Assembly (NCBI GenBank): GCA_964545205.1
Contig: CAZJFH010000011.1
Span: forward strand, 1 to 64,000
Reading direction: 5' to 3'
From: CAZJFH01 sp964545205
GTDB lineage: Bacteria; Pseudomonadota; Alphaproteobacteria; Rhodospirillales; Magnetospirillaceae
Length of the DNA: 64,000 bases
Shown: piece by piece, positions 45,793 to 53,930 of the stretch
Layout: each line of letters begins with the position of its first letter
Position numbering within the stretch: the stretch's first letter is position 1
The notes under the pieces: generated by a model
The model's input: the letters and a program-made list of their open reading frames with translations, nothing else
Told to the model about the DNA's origin: nothing
Databases searched by the model: none
Made by a program: the position numbers and the translations under genes

Positions 45793-45870
45793 GAGCCACA
45801 GAGACGCGGAGACGCCGAGAAGGCACGGAGAAGGGCGTGTCTCGGTGCGTTCTCTGTGTCTCTGTGGCTC
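45793..45870. repeat. CCACAGAGAC-type inverted repeat
   Basis: GAGCCACAGAGAC (45793-45805) is exactly complementary to GTCTCTGTGGCTC (45858-45870), with purine-rich GAGACGCCGAGAAGGCACGG between. This is the recognisable dispersed repeat found in intergenic DNA of many unrelated bacteria. It occupies nearly the whole gap between matB and the aldehyde dehydrogenase gene. Confidence 0.8.
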
Positions 45871-45883
45871 TGTGGCGAATCGT

Positions 45884-47395
45884 TCACTTCTTCCCGTAAG
45901 TGTCCCTCAGGACGTTCTTCTGCACCTTGCCCATGGTGTTGCGCGGCAGTTCGTCGACGAAGTGGACGCGCTTGGGGACCTTGTAATTGGCGATGTGGGC
46001 CTTGCAGTGGGCGATCACCTCGTCCTCGGTGACCCCGTCGTGGCCGGGCTGGCGCTTGACGACGGCGGTGACCGCCTCGCCGAAGTCGGGGTGCGGAATG
46101 CCGATCACCGCGCTTTCCACGACGCCGTCGATGGCGTCGATAACCCCTTCGACTTCCTTGGGATAGACGTTGTAGCCGCCCGAGATCACCAGGTCCTTGG
46201 CGCGGCCGACGATGTGGACGTAGCCGCGGGCGTCGACCTTGCCGACGTCGCCGGTGCGGAACCAGCCGTCGGCGGTGAAGTCCTCGGCGGTCTTGTCGGG
46301 CATGCGCCAGTAGCCGGAGAACACGTTGGCGCCGCGGACCTGGATGCCGCCGACCTCGTCGACGCCCAACGGCCTGTCGTTCTCGTCGGCGATGCGCAGG
46401 GCGGTGGCCGGCAGCGGGAAGCCGACCGTGCCGGCGCGGCGCTCGCCGGCCAGCGGATTCGAGGTCAGCATCGCCGTCTCGGTCATGCCGTAGCGCTCGA
46501 GGATGGCGTGGCCGGTGCGGGCTGCGAATTCGCGGTGGGTCTCTTCGAGCAGCGGCGCCGAGCCCGAGATGAACAGCCGCATGGCGCGGCAGGCCGCGCG
46601 GTCGAACGCGGGCGTCGCCAGCAGGCGGGTGTAGAAGGTCGGAACGCCCATGAACACGGTGGCGCGCGGCAGCGCGCGCAGCACCGCGGCGGCATCGAAT
46701 CTGGCCATCCAGATCATCCGCGACGACGACAGCAGCACGTTGTTGACGGCGACGAACAGGCCATGGGCGTGGAAGATCGGCAACGCGTGCAGCAGCACGT
46801 CGTCGGGGGTGAAGCCCCAGGTCGCGATCAGGTCGATCGCGTTGGCCGCGAGGTTGCGGTGGCTGAGCATCGCGCCCTTGGGCTTGCCGGTGGTGCCCGA
46901 GGTGTAGAGGATGCAGGCGACGTCGTCGTCGGCGCAGACGACCGGCGCGAAATCGGCCGCGGCGCGGTCGGCGCGCTCGGTGAAGCTGCCGATGCCGGTC
47001 TCGTCGAGGCTCAGGACGTGCCGGGTGCCGCGCTTCTCGGCGATGGCCCGCGTCGCCGCCTCGGCCTTCGGCGCGCAGACCACCAGGCCGGGCTCGGCGT
47101 TGCCGACCAGATAATCGACCTCGTCGGCGGTGTAGGCGGTGTTCATCGGCAGGAAGATCATGCCGGCGCGCAGGCAGGCCAGGTACAGGAACATCGCCTG
47201 CGGCGACTTCTCGACCTGCACCGCGACGCGGTCGCCCTTCGTCAGCCCCAGCTCGGACAGGAACGCGGCGTAGCGGGCGGTGATCGCCTCGAGGTCGGCC
47301 CAGGTGTAGACGCGGCCGTCCTCGGACTCGAGCAGCGGCCGGGCCATGTCGGTGGGATAGCGGGTCTGGATCAGCGCGAACAGCGAACGGTTCAT
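45884..47395 (-). CDS. matB: Malonyl-CoA synthetase (AMP-forming)
   Basis: 503-aa acyl-adenylate enzyme: malonate + CoA + ATP to malonyl-CoA. AMP-binding loop ILYTSGTTGKPKGAMLSHRN, motif ERYGMTETAMLTSNPLAGER (MatB-like), hinge GRAKDLVISGGYNVYPKEVE and the catalytic Lys in PRNTMGKVQKNVLRD. The malonate-pocket sequence HALPIFHAHGLFVAVN also matches MatB proteins. Start ATG at 47395 is favoured over one nine codons earlier. A perfect 9-bp palindrome lies 67 bp upstream. Substrate assignment is by motif memory, methylmalonate also possible. Confidence 0.88.
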   Translation of the reverse strand: MNRSLFALIQTRYPTDMARPLLESEDGRVYTWADLEAITARYAAFLSELGLTKGDRVAVQVEKSPQAMFLYLACLRAGMIFLPMNTAYTADEVDYLVGNAEPGLVVCAPKAEAATRAIAEKRGTRHVLSLDETGIGSFTERADRAAADFAPVVCADDDVACILYTSGTTGKPKGAMLSHRNLAANAIDLIATWGFTPDDVLLHALPIFHAHGLFVAVNNVLLSSSRMIWMARFDAAAVLRALPRATVFMGVPTFYTRLLATPAFDRAACRAMRLFISGSAPLLEETHREFAARTGHAILERYGMTETAMLTSNPLAGERRAGTVGFPLPATALRIADENDRPLGVDEVGGIQVRGANVFSGYWRMPDKTAEDFTADGWFRTGDVGKVDARGYVHIVGRAKDLVISGGYNVYPKEVEGVIDAIDGVVESAVIGIPHPDFGEAVTAVVKRQPGHDGVTEDEVIAHCKAHIANYKVPKRVHFVDELPRNTMGKVQKNVLRDTYGKK

Positions 47396-47461
47396 GGGTC
47401 CTGCCTGGTCTCTGCGGAACACGAACTATCGGCCAAAATCGCGTGTGATGCCAGAGGGTTG

Positions 47462-47480
47462 GGTTGACGTTACGTCAACC
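47462..47480. promoter_or_regulatory. Palindrome GGTTGACGT-T-ACGTCAACC, putative operator
   Basis: Perfect 9-bp arms around a single T, between divergent matB and the alpha/beta hydrolase gene. Dyads built on TTGACGT/ACGTCAA are typical transcription-factor sites (several MerR- and GntR-type regulators bind similar ones). No regulator gene is adjacent. Confidence 0.5.
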
Positions 47481-47593
47481 GGAACGGCTATGGCGGATGG
47501 GGTAGGCGCGGCGGCGCGTGCCTCGGGCGGCGCCCCGGCGGCGGGCCCGTGTTATTCTTCGCGCCGACATCCGACGAGAGGAGAGACGAGCGC

Positions 47594-48439
47594 ATGCGCC
47601 AACGCAGTTTCATGGCCCTGGGATCGGCCGGCTTTCACCGCGTCGCCTACACGGAATGGGGCGATTCGAACGCCGAGCGGGTGCTGGTCTGCGTGCATGG
47701 GCTGATCCGCAACGCGCGCGATTTCGATCCGCTCGCCGCCGCGCTGGCCGAGACCGGCTGGCGCGTCGTGTGTCCCGACGTGCCGGGCCGCGGCGAATCC
47801 GAGCCGCTGGCCGAGATCCGGCACTACGAGGTGCCGGCCTATTGCAGCATCCTGACCAACCTGATCGCGCGGCTCGACGTCGGCGCCGTCGACTGGCTCG
47901 GCACCTCGATGGGCGGGCTGATCGGCATGGCGATGGCGGCGCAGGCGAACACGCCGATCCGGCGGCTGATCCTCAACGATGTCGGCGCCTTCGTGCCGAT
48001 GGCGGCGCTGGACCGTATCCGCTCCTATGTCGGCATTCGCATGCGCTTTCCCGACCTCGGCGCCGTCGAGGCCTATCTGCGCGAGACCTACCGCGGCTTC
48101 GCGCCGCTGTCCGACGCGCAGTGGCGCCACCTCGCCGAGCACGCCGCCCGCCGCGAGGCCGACGGCACCTTGCTGATGCGCTACGACTCCCGGATCGGCG
48201 ACGCGATGCGGGCCAAGCCGCTGGAGGATGCCGATCTGTGGACCTTGTGGGAGAACATCCGCGTCCCGGTGCTGCTGCTGCGCGGCGGCAAGTCGGACGT
48301 GCTGCCGGCGGCGGTCGCCGACGCGATGACGACGCGCGGCCCGGGTTGCGAACTGGTCACCTTCCCCGAACACGGCCACGCGCCGCCGCTGATGAGCGCC
48401 GCGCAGATCGGGGTGGTGAGGGAATGGCTGGGACGGTGA
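47594..48439 (+). CDS. Alpha/beta hydrolase
   Basis: 281-aa alpha/beta-fold hydrolase without signal peptide. Oxyanion region VCVHGLIRNARDFDPLAAAL, nucleophile Ser in WLGTSMGGLIGMAM, acid Asp near LRGGKSDVLPAA and His in FPEHGHAPPL. Resembles esterases and carboxylic ester hydrolases annotated in alphaproteobacteria near beta-oxidation genes; substrate unknown. AGAGGAGAGACG precedes the ATG at 47594, better than the one at 47549. Confidence 0.9.
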   Translation: MRQRSFMALGSAGFHRVAYTEWGDSNAERVLVCVHGLIRNARDFDPLAAALAETGWRVVCPDVPGRGESEPLAEIRHYEVPAYCSILTNLIARLDVGAVDWLGTSMGGLIGMAMAAQANTPIRRLILNDVGAFVPMAALDRIRSYVGIRMRFPDLGAVEAYLRETYRGFAPLSDAQWRHLAEHAARREADGTLLMRYDSRIGDAMRAKPLEDADLWTLWENIRVPVLLLRGGKSDVLPAAVADAMTTRGPGCELVTFPEHGHAPPLMSAAQIGVVREWLGR

Positions 48440-48490
48440 GAGAAGGGGCGGAGGGGGCGCCCGCAGGCGGCCCCTCCGGAGGGGCCGCGA

Positions 48491-48706
48491 TCAGCGGAAG
48501 CCCGACGCCGGCTCGCGCGGCAGCTCGGTGTTGAAGCCTTCCATCGCGCCGGCCTCGAGCGGCGGTTCGCCGTTGATCGTGCCGCGGGTCTCTTCGATCG
48601 TCGCCCCCTGCATCTGGGTCACCTGGTCGAAGCGGTCGTAGCGCTCGCCGGTACAGCCGGCCAGGGCCACGCCGAGCGCGGCGATCGGCAGAATGATCTT
48701 GATCAT
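48491..48706 (-). CDS. Small lipoprotein with EGFNT-type C-terminal tail
   Basis: 71-aa lipoprotein: signal MIKIILPIAALGVALAGC with lipobox ALAG-C at Cys18, then a short hydrophilic chain. Its last 16 residues, EGFNTELPREPASGFR, closely repeat the C-terminus of the neighbouring secreted peptidoglycan-binding protein (EGFNTQIPGEPTGGFK). No family recognised. Convergent with the alpha/beta hydrolase; separate from its neighbour by 165 bp containing a terminator. Confidence 0.75.
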   Translation of the reverse strand: MIKIILPIAALGVALAGCTGERYDRFDQVTQMQGATIEETRGTINGEPPLEAGAMEGFNTELPREPASGFR

Positions 48707-48824
48707 GCGTCCGTTCTCCTCTCGCGTTTCGGATACCGGAACCGCGTGTGGCGTCCGGCCTTCGTGAGAGGCAACGCGAGAGCGGACTGATTGTTCGGGT
48801 CACTACCACTTCCGCGCGGAGGCG

Positions 48825-48851
48825 AAGCCGCCCCGGCAAGCGGGGCGGCTT
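48825..48851. terminator. Strong GC hairpin terminator
   Basis: 10-bp stem AAGCCGCCCC/GGGGCGGCTT with a seven-base loop, 20 bp downstream of the peptidoglycan-binding gene stop. Likely ends that transcript before the lipoprotein gene. Confidence 0.75.
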
Positions 48852-48871
48852 TCCCTCGGCGGACGGTCGGC

Positions 48872-49513
48872 TTACTTGAAGCCGCCGGTGGGCTCGCCCG
48901 GAATCTGGGTGTTGAAGCCCTCGTTGGCCGGCGTCTCGATGGCCTTGCCGGTGTCGATCTCGTCCGAGAGGACCGGGTCGTCGGGGATGCCGGCGGTCTG
49001 CGGCAGGGTGTCGAGGCGCATCACGGCGACGACGTTGCGATCGATCTCGCCGGTGGCGTCGAAGCCCTCGTCCTGCTGGAAGGCGATCAGCGCCTCGCGG
49101 GTCTGCGGCCCGTAGATGCCGTCGACCGGGCCGACGTCGTAGCCCATCTCCTTGAGCTGGCTCTGGACGTGGCGGACGACCGCCTCGTCCTCCGACCAGT
49201 TGGCGTTCTGCATGCCGGCGCCCTGATCCAGGCCGGCGCGCTGCTCGGCCTTGGTCTCCGCCTTCATGCCGGCGTCGGCCTCCAGCTTGCCCTCGGCCCT
49301 CGCCTCGGTCTGCGCGCCCATCTGCTTGTCCATCATCCCGCTCTCGGCGGTGATGCCGGAGTCGGCCTTGGCCTCGGCGTCGATCTGCGAGCCGAGCTGG
49401 TTGCTCTCCGAGTTGACGCCCGAGCCCGGGTTGGTCACCGGGTTGACGTCGGCGGCCAAGGCGGGGCCGCCCAGCATGAAGGCGATGACGGCGGCGGAAG
49501 CGAACGTTTTCAT
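48872..49513 (-). CDS. Secreted peptidoglycan-binding-domain protein with EGFNT tail
   Basis: 213-aa exported protein. Sec signal MKTFASAAVIAFMLGGPALA, then an Ala/Glu/Lys/Met-rich low-complexity region (about 35-105: AEAKADSG, EARAEGKLEADAG, AETKAEQRAG), a PG_binding_1 domain (VRHVQSQLKEMGYDVGPVDG, YGPQTREALIAFQQDEGF), and a tail with EGFNTQIPGEPTGGFK at the extreme end. AGGAGGTCGTA precedes the ATG. The domain binds cell-wall peptide stems or glycans; with no catalytic domain it is probably structural or an inhibitor or adaptor. Its tail is shared with the adjacent lipoprotein. Confidence 0.82.
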   Translation of the reverse strand: MKTFASAAVIAFMLGGPALAADVNPVTNPGSGVNSESNQLGSQIDAEAKADSGITAESGMMDKQMGAQTEARAEGKLEADAGMKAETKAEQRAGLDQGAGMQNANWSEDEAVVRHVQSQLKEMGYDVGPVDGIYGPQTREALIAFQQDEGFDATGEIDRNVVAVMRLDTLPQTAGIPDDPVLSDEIDTGKAIETPANEGFNTQIPGEPTGGFK

Positions 49514-49632
49514 TACGACCTCCTGCATGTTCCGGGGCGGCGGCGCCGCGCGGGCGCTGCCGTCGTCTCATACGGGTTAATGGCCGTGCCTCGCCTGAGG
49601 TTCCCCGCTTATCCGGAAGCGTGCTTGCTCCT

Positions 49633-50247
49633 CTACGGCAGGGCGGGGGGCGGCGGCAGGGCGGCCAGGGCGTCGGCGTTCAGCGGCTCGAGCGGCGGAA
49701 TCTGGCCGATCACCGGGGTGCGGCCGAAATGCTCGACGCTTTCGCGGTTCAGCGCGTCGGGCGGGCCGACCATGACGACGCCGAGGATGTCGATGCCGCG
49801 CCGGCGCAGCGCCTCCAGGGTCAGCAGCGAATGGTTGATGGTCCCCAGCGTCGAGCGGGCGACGACGATCGCCGGCAGCCGCAGGCGGATCATCAGGTCG
49901 GTGGTCAGGTCGTGCCAGTTGAGCGGCACCAGCGGCCCGCCGGCGCCCTCGACGACCAGCGGACGCGCGGTCGCCGGCGGCGTGAAGTCGTGCAGCGAGA
50001 TGGTGCGGTCCTCGACCCGGGCCGCGGTGTGCGGCGACAGCGGCGCCTTGAGCTCCCAGGTCGACGGGTGGATGCGTTGCGGCTCGGCGACGGCGGCGAG
50101 CTCGCGCACGGTGTCGGCGTCGCGGCCCTCGATGGTGCCGGTCTGCACCGGCTTCCAGTAATCGGCGGCCCAGCCGCGCACCAGCCACGCCGAGACCACG
50201 GTCTTGCCGACATTGGTGTCGGTGCCGGTGACGAAGACGCCTTTCAT
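49633..50247 (-). CDS. bioD: Dethiobiotin synthetase
   Basis: 204-aa ATP-dependent carboxylase converting 7,8-diaminopelargonate to dethiobiotin. P loop GTDTNVGKTVVSAWLVRG at the N-terminus, substrate loop WKPVQTG, EGAGGPLVPLN and VARSTLGTINHSLLTLEAL are clear. Last gene of the bio operon; its ATG overlaps the bioC stop (ATGA). Confidence 0.95.
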   Translation of the reverse strand: MKGVFVTGTDTNVGKTVVSAWLVRGWAADYWKPVQTGTIEGRDADTVRELAAVAEPQRIHPSTWELKAPLSPHTAARVEDRTISLHDFTPPATARPLVVEGAGGPLVPLNWHDLTTDLMIRLRLPAIVVARSTLGTINHSLLTLEALRRRGIDILGVVMVGPPDALNRESVEHFGRTPVIGQIPPLEPLNADALAALPPPPALP

Positions 50248-51002
50248 CGCTGATCCTTCGTGAAGCTGCCGTAGAGCACATGATAAGTGGCGACGCAGCC
50301 GCCGTCGAAGCGGCGCAGCACGCGGCGGAAACTGCCCGGATCGAGCGGCCGGTGGCCCGGTGCCGGGACATGGGCGCCCAGCGCCTTCAGTCCGCGGGCG
50401 AAGTCGCGGCCGTCGGCGTGGCGGATGTCGATGCGCGCCTCCGACACCTTGCCAAGCCCGCCGGCCGGCCACATCGCCTGCAGTTCGGCGGCGGTCGGAA
50501 AGGCGCGGACACCACAGGCGAGGCCGAGTTCCGCGTGCGCCCGGCGCCATTCGGCGAAGGTGCCGGCGCCCAGCGTCGCGAAGGCCAGCCGTCCCCCCGG
50601 CGCCAGCCGGTCGGCGAGCCGCGCCAGCGCCGCCGGCAGGCCCTCGAACCACTGGAAGGCCAGGCTGGAGGCGATCAGCCGCCAGCCGCCCGGCACGGCG
50701 TCCGGGGCCTCGCCGTCCATCGCGCGAAACGCGGCCAGCCCGGGCCAGGTCTCGGCGCAACGCGCCACCATCGCCGGCGACAGGTCGGTGATCGTCCAGT
50801 CGCAGTCGGGCAGCCGGTGCAGCAGGTGGCGGGTCAGCAGGCCGGTGCCGCAGCCGATCTCCAGCGCCGGGCCGGCGAGCGGCGCGGCGCAGACGAGGTC
50901 GGCGAGTTCGTCGGCGACCCGGCGTTGCAGCGCGGCGGCGGCGTCATAGGCTGGCGCGGCGGCCGAAAAGGCCGCGGCGATGCGCTGTTTGGCCATGCTC
51001 AT
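50244..51002 (-). CDS. bioC: Malonyl-ACP O-methyltransferase
   Basis: 252-aa SAM-dependent methyltransferase that caps malonyl-ACP to start pimelate synthesis. AFSAAAPAYDAAAALQRRVA is the family N-terminus, motif I is ALEIGCGTGLLTRHLLHRL, followed by WTITDLSPAMVARC and SSLAFQWFEGLPAAL. ATG at 51002 overlaps the stop of the upstream hydrolase gene (ATGA). Operon context supports the assignment over a generic methyltransferase. Confidence 0.92.
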   Translation of the reverse strand: MSMAKQRIAAAFSAAAPAYDAAAALQRRVADELADLVCAAPLAGPALEIGCGTGLLTRHLLHRLPDCDWTITDLSPAMVARCAETWPGLAAFRAMDGEAPDAVPGGWRLIASSLAFQWFEGLPAALARLADRLAPGGRLAFATLGAGTFAEWRRAHAELGLACGVRAFPTAAELQAMWPAGGLGKVSEARIDIRHADGRDFARGLKALGAHVPAPGHRPLDPGSFRRVLRRFDGGCVATYHVLYGSFTKDQR

Positions 51003-51622
51003 GGCAGCCCGGCCAGGAAGGCGCGGATTTCGGCCGCGCACCATTCGGGTTCGCTCACCGGCAGCAGATGGTTGGCGCCGGGACGCCAGCGCAAGTCCGC
51101 CTCGGGGAACATCTCGCGCGCCATCGCCTCGGGCACGATGGCGTCGGCGCCGCCGGCCAGCGCCAGGAGCGGGCCGCGCAGCCGCGCCCGCGCGTCCCAG
51201 TCGGCCAGCCAGCCCAGCCCCTCGGCCAGCCTGGCGTGGTCGAGGCCGTCGGCGGCGGCGTTGCAGATGCCGCAGCGGCGCATGAAGTCGCGATGGACCG
51301 CCTCCGGCGCCTCGGCGAAGCGGGCGCGCATGCGCTCGAGCACGCGGACGTGGGTGCCGTGCGGAAAATCGGCCGCCTTGGTGAAGCGGGCGAAGCCGTT
51401 GATCGCCACCAGCCCGGCGAAGTCGAACTCCTGGCGCAGCAGCCAGGCGAAACCCAGGGAATGGCCGATGCCGACGACCGGCCCGGACGGCGGTTCGGGC
51501 ATCCGCGGCCGGCCGGTGAAGCCGAAATCGACGGCGACCGCCTCGTGCTCGGGCAGGGCGCGGCGCAGCGGCTCCCAGAAACCGGCGTCGAAGCCCCAGC
51601 CATGGACCAGCAGCAGGGTCAT
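50999..51622 (-). CDS. Alpha/beta hydrolase, probable pimeloyl-ACP methyl ester esterase (BioH-like)
   Basis: 207-aa alpha/beta hydrolase starting LLLVHGWGFDAGFWEPL, with nucleophile Ser in GIGHSLGFAWLL, Asp in LAGGADAIVP and His in GANHLLP. Between bioF and bioC with ATGA overlaps on both sides, it is the expected esterase that removes the BioC-added methyl group. It is shorter than E. coli BioH (256 aa) and may belong to another of the several isofunctional families (BioG, BioK), so I leave the symbol blank. Confidence 0.82.
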   Translation of the reverse strand: MTLLLVHGWGFDAGFWEPLRRALPEHEAVAVDFGFTGRPRMPEPPSGPVVGIGHSLGFAWLLRQEFDFAGLVAINGFARFTKAADFPHGTHVRVLERMRARFAEAPEAVHRDFMRRCGICNAAADGLDHARLAEGLGWLADWDARARLRGPLLALAGGADAIVPEAMAREMFPEADLRWRPGANHLLPVSEPEWCAAEIRAFLAGLP

Positions 51623-52788
51623 CGGGCGCATCGCAGCACCGCCTCGGCCAACGCGTCCGCCTGCTCCTGCGTGTGCAGCGCCGAGAAGGCGAACCGGATG
51701 CGGCTGGTGCCGGCCGGCACCGTCGGCGGCCGGATGGCGACGCCCAGGAACCCCTCGGCCTCCAGCGCCCGCGCCGCCGCGACGGCCTCGGCCTCGCCGC
51801 CGATGATCACCGGCACGATCTGGGTGCTCGACGCGCCGGTGTCGCGGCCGGCGGCGCGCATCCGCGCCCGGAAGCCCTCGGCCAGGGCTTGCAGACGGGC
51901 GCGCTCGGCGCCGAGTCGCGGCACCAGCTCGAGCGCGGCGTCGATGGCGCCGAGCACGCCGGGCGGCAGCCCCGTCGCGTAGATCAGCCCGCCGCAGCGG
52001 TTGACCAGGTACTCGCGCAACGCGGCCGAACAGGCGACGTAGGCGCCGAATCCGCCCAGCGCCTTCGAGAAGGTGCCCATGACCAGTCCGGCGCGGCCGC
52101 CAAGCCCGGCCGCCAGCCCGAAGCCGTTCTCGCCGAGCACGCCGGTGGCGTGCGCCTCGTCGAGATAGAGGAAGGCGCCGAAGCGTCCGCACAGGTCGGC
52201 CAGCGCCGCGACCTCGGCGCGGTCGCCGTCCATGCTGAACACCGTTTCGGTCAGCACGAACATCGGCCGTCGCGCGTCGGCGTGGCGTGTCATCAGGTCC
52301 TCGAGGTGGCCGAGGTCGTTGTGGCGGAAGCGGATCTGGCGCACCCCGGCGGCGGCGCAGCCGTGATGGATCGAGGCGTGGTTGAGCTTGTCCGAGAACA
52401 CCAGCGGCTCGGCCCCGAGCGCGCGGGAGTCGAGCAGCGCCGGCAGCACCGAGGCGTTGGCCTGGAAGCCCGAGGCCAGGATCAGCGCCGCCTCGGTTCC
52501 CTTTGCGGCGGCGACCTTGGCTTCGATCCCGGTGAACGGCGCCAGGTTGCCGCGCACCAGCCGCGAGGCGCCGGCGCCGGCGCCCCAGCGCGCGGTCCAG
52601 TCGCGGGCCCGGGCGATCAGCTCGGGATGGCGCGACAGGCCGAGGTAGTCGTTGGACGAGAAGTCGACCAGCCGCCGCCCGTCGACCACGGCCACCGCGC
52701 CGTCGAGCGCGTCGACGTCGCGCAGGCGCCGGCGGCGTCCGGCGGCGTCGAGATCGGCGAGCGTGCGTTGCCAGAGGTGGTCGAACAT
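51619..52788 (-). CDS. bioF: 8-amino-7-oxononanoate synthase
   Basis: 389-aa PLP enzyme condensing pimeloyl-ACP (or CoA) with alanine. VDFSSNDYLGLSRHPELIAR at the N-terminus, GAGASRLVRGNLAPFTGIEA, FLYLDEAHATGVLGENGFG and PLP Lys in MGTFSKALGGFGAYVAC are all diagnostic. First gene of the bioF-bioH-like-bioC-bioD operon, divergent from bioB. bioA is not in the window. Confidence 0.96.
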   Translation of the reverse strand: MFDHLWQRTLADLDAAGRRRRLRDVDALDGAVAVVDGRRLVDFSSNDYLGLSRHPELIARARDWTARWGAGAGASRLVRGNLAPFTGIEAKVAAAKGTEAALILASGFQANASVLPALLDSRALGAEPLVFSDKLNHASIHHGCAAAGVRQIRFRHNDLGHLEDLMTRHADARRPMFVLTETVFSMDGDRAEVAALADLCGRFGAFLYLDEAHATGVLGENGFGLAAGLGGRAGLVMGTFSKALGGFGAYVACSAALREYLVNRCGGLIYATGLPPGVLGAIDAALELVPRLGAERARLQALAEGFRARMRAAGRDTGASSTQIVPVIIGGEAEAVAAARALEAEGFLGVAIRPPTVPAGTSRIRFAFSALHTQEQADALAEAVLRCAR

Positions 52789-52798
52789 GATCGCCGCC

Positions 52799-52850
52799 GT
52801 TCTAGACGCTTTTCATACACGTTGCAAAGCTTCGCGGGGTCCGCTAAGCA
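52799..52850. promoter_or_regulatory. Candidate divergent bio promoters sharing a TTGCAA box
   Basis: Self-complementary TTGCAA (52822-52827) can serve as -35 on both strands. Plus strand: 17 bp then TAAGCA (52845-52850), toward bioB. Minus strand: 17 bp then TAGAAC (52804-52799), toward bioF, which would leave bioF nearly leaderless. The -10 matches are weak. Confidence 0.3.
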
Positions 52851-52881
52851 CGGGCGTCTTATCCGAGTTGGGAGGTGGGCC

Positions 52882-53862
52882 GTGACGGCGACCGCGACGA
52901 TCCGCACGCAGGCTATCGGCGAAACCGAGCCGCGCCACGACTGGCGCCTGGAGGAGGTGCTCGACCTCTTCGCGCTGCCGTTCAACGACCTGCTGTTCCG
53001 GGCGCAGACCATCCATCGCGCCAATTTCGATCCGAACCGCATCCAGGTCAGCCGCCTGCTGTCGATCAAGACCGGAAGCTGCCCCGAGGACTGCAAGTAC
53101 TGCCCGCAGAGCGCGCATTACGACACCGGCCTCGACAAGGAGAAGCTGGTCGAGATCGAGACCGTGCTGTCCGCCGCCCGCGCCGCCAAGGAGTCCGGCG
53201 CCTCGCGCTTCTGCATGGGCGCCGCCTGGCGCGGCCCGGGCAAGGACTTCGACACCGTCGTCGCGATGGTCGAGGGCGTCAAGGCGATGGGTCTCGAGAC
53301 CTGCGCCAGCCTAGGCCTGCTCACCGCCGAGCAGGCGCACCGGCTGAAGGACGCCGGCCTCGACTACTACAACCACAACATCGACACCTCGGAAGACCAT
53401 TACGGCGAGATCATCACCACGCGCACCTTCCAGGACCGCATCGACACCCTCGAGACGGTGCGCCATGCCGGGCTGAAGGTGTGCTGCGGCGGCATCGTCG
53501 GCCTCGGCGAGGAGAAGGCCGACCGCGCCAAGATGCTGCGCACCCTCGCCTGCATGAGCCCGCATCCCGAGAGCGTGCCGATCAACCTGTTGATCCGCAT
53601 CCCCGGCACGCCGTTCGAGGGCAACGACCAGGTCGACAATTTCGAGTTCGTCCGCACCATCGCCGTGGCCCGCATCATGATGCCGAAGTCGCTGGTGCGC
53701 CTGTCGGCCGGCCGCCAGGGCATGACCGAGGAGCTGCAGGCGCTGTGCTTCCTGGCCGGTGCCAATTCGGTGTTCTGCGGCGAGAAGCTGCTGACCGCCG
53801 GCAATCCCAAGCCCGACCAGGACGCCAGCCTGTTCGGCCGCCTGGGTCTGAAGCCGCTCTGA
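52882..53862 (+). CDS. bioB: Biotin synthase
   Basis: 326-aa radical-SAM enzyme inserting sulfur into dethiobiotin. Radical-SAM cluster Cys67, Cys71 and Cys74 in CPEDCKYCPQSAHY; the auxiliary [2Fe-2S] region shows SRFCMGAAWRGPG, ETCASLGLL and LKVCCGGIVGLGE; YYNHNIDTSEDHY and SVPINLLIRIPGTPF are diagnostic. Start is GTG at 52882, four bases after GGAGGTG. Divergent from bioF with 93 bp between. Confidence 0.96.
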   Translation: MTATATIRTQAIGETEPRHDWRLEEVLDLFALPFNDLLFRAQTIHRANFDPNRIQVSRLLSIKTGSCPEDCKYCPQSAHYDTGLDKEKLVEIETVLSAARAAKESGASRFCMGAAWRGPGKDFDTVVAMVEGVKAMGLETCASLGLLTAEQAHRLKDAGLDYYNHNIDTSEDHYGEIITTRTFQDRIDTLETVRHAGLKVCCGGIVGLGEEKADRAKMLRTLACMSPHPESVPINLLIRIPGTPFEGNDQVDNFEFVRTIAVARIMMPKSLVRLSAGRQGMTEELQALCFLAGANSVFCGEKLLTAGNPKPDQDASLFGRLGLKPL

Positions 53863-53882
53863 CGGTCGGCGGGCGCGATCGG

Positions 53883-53918
53883 GCAAGCGCGCGTCTGGAG
53901 ACCCGCGCCCGCGCTTGC
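53883..53918. repeat. Palindrome with GTCTGGAGACCCGCG core
   Basis: Arms GCAAGCGCG/CGCGCTTGC (53883-53891, 53910-53918) surround GTCT-GG-AGAC. The core GTCTGGAGACCCGCG also occurs at 1214-1229 and 56252-56266. Sits just before the kinase gene. Confidence 0.6.
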
Positions 53919-53930
53919 TATCATCCTCGG

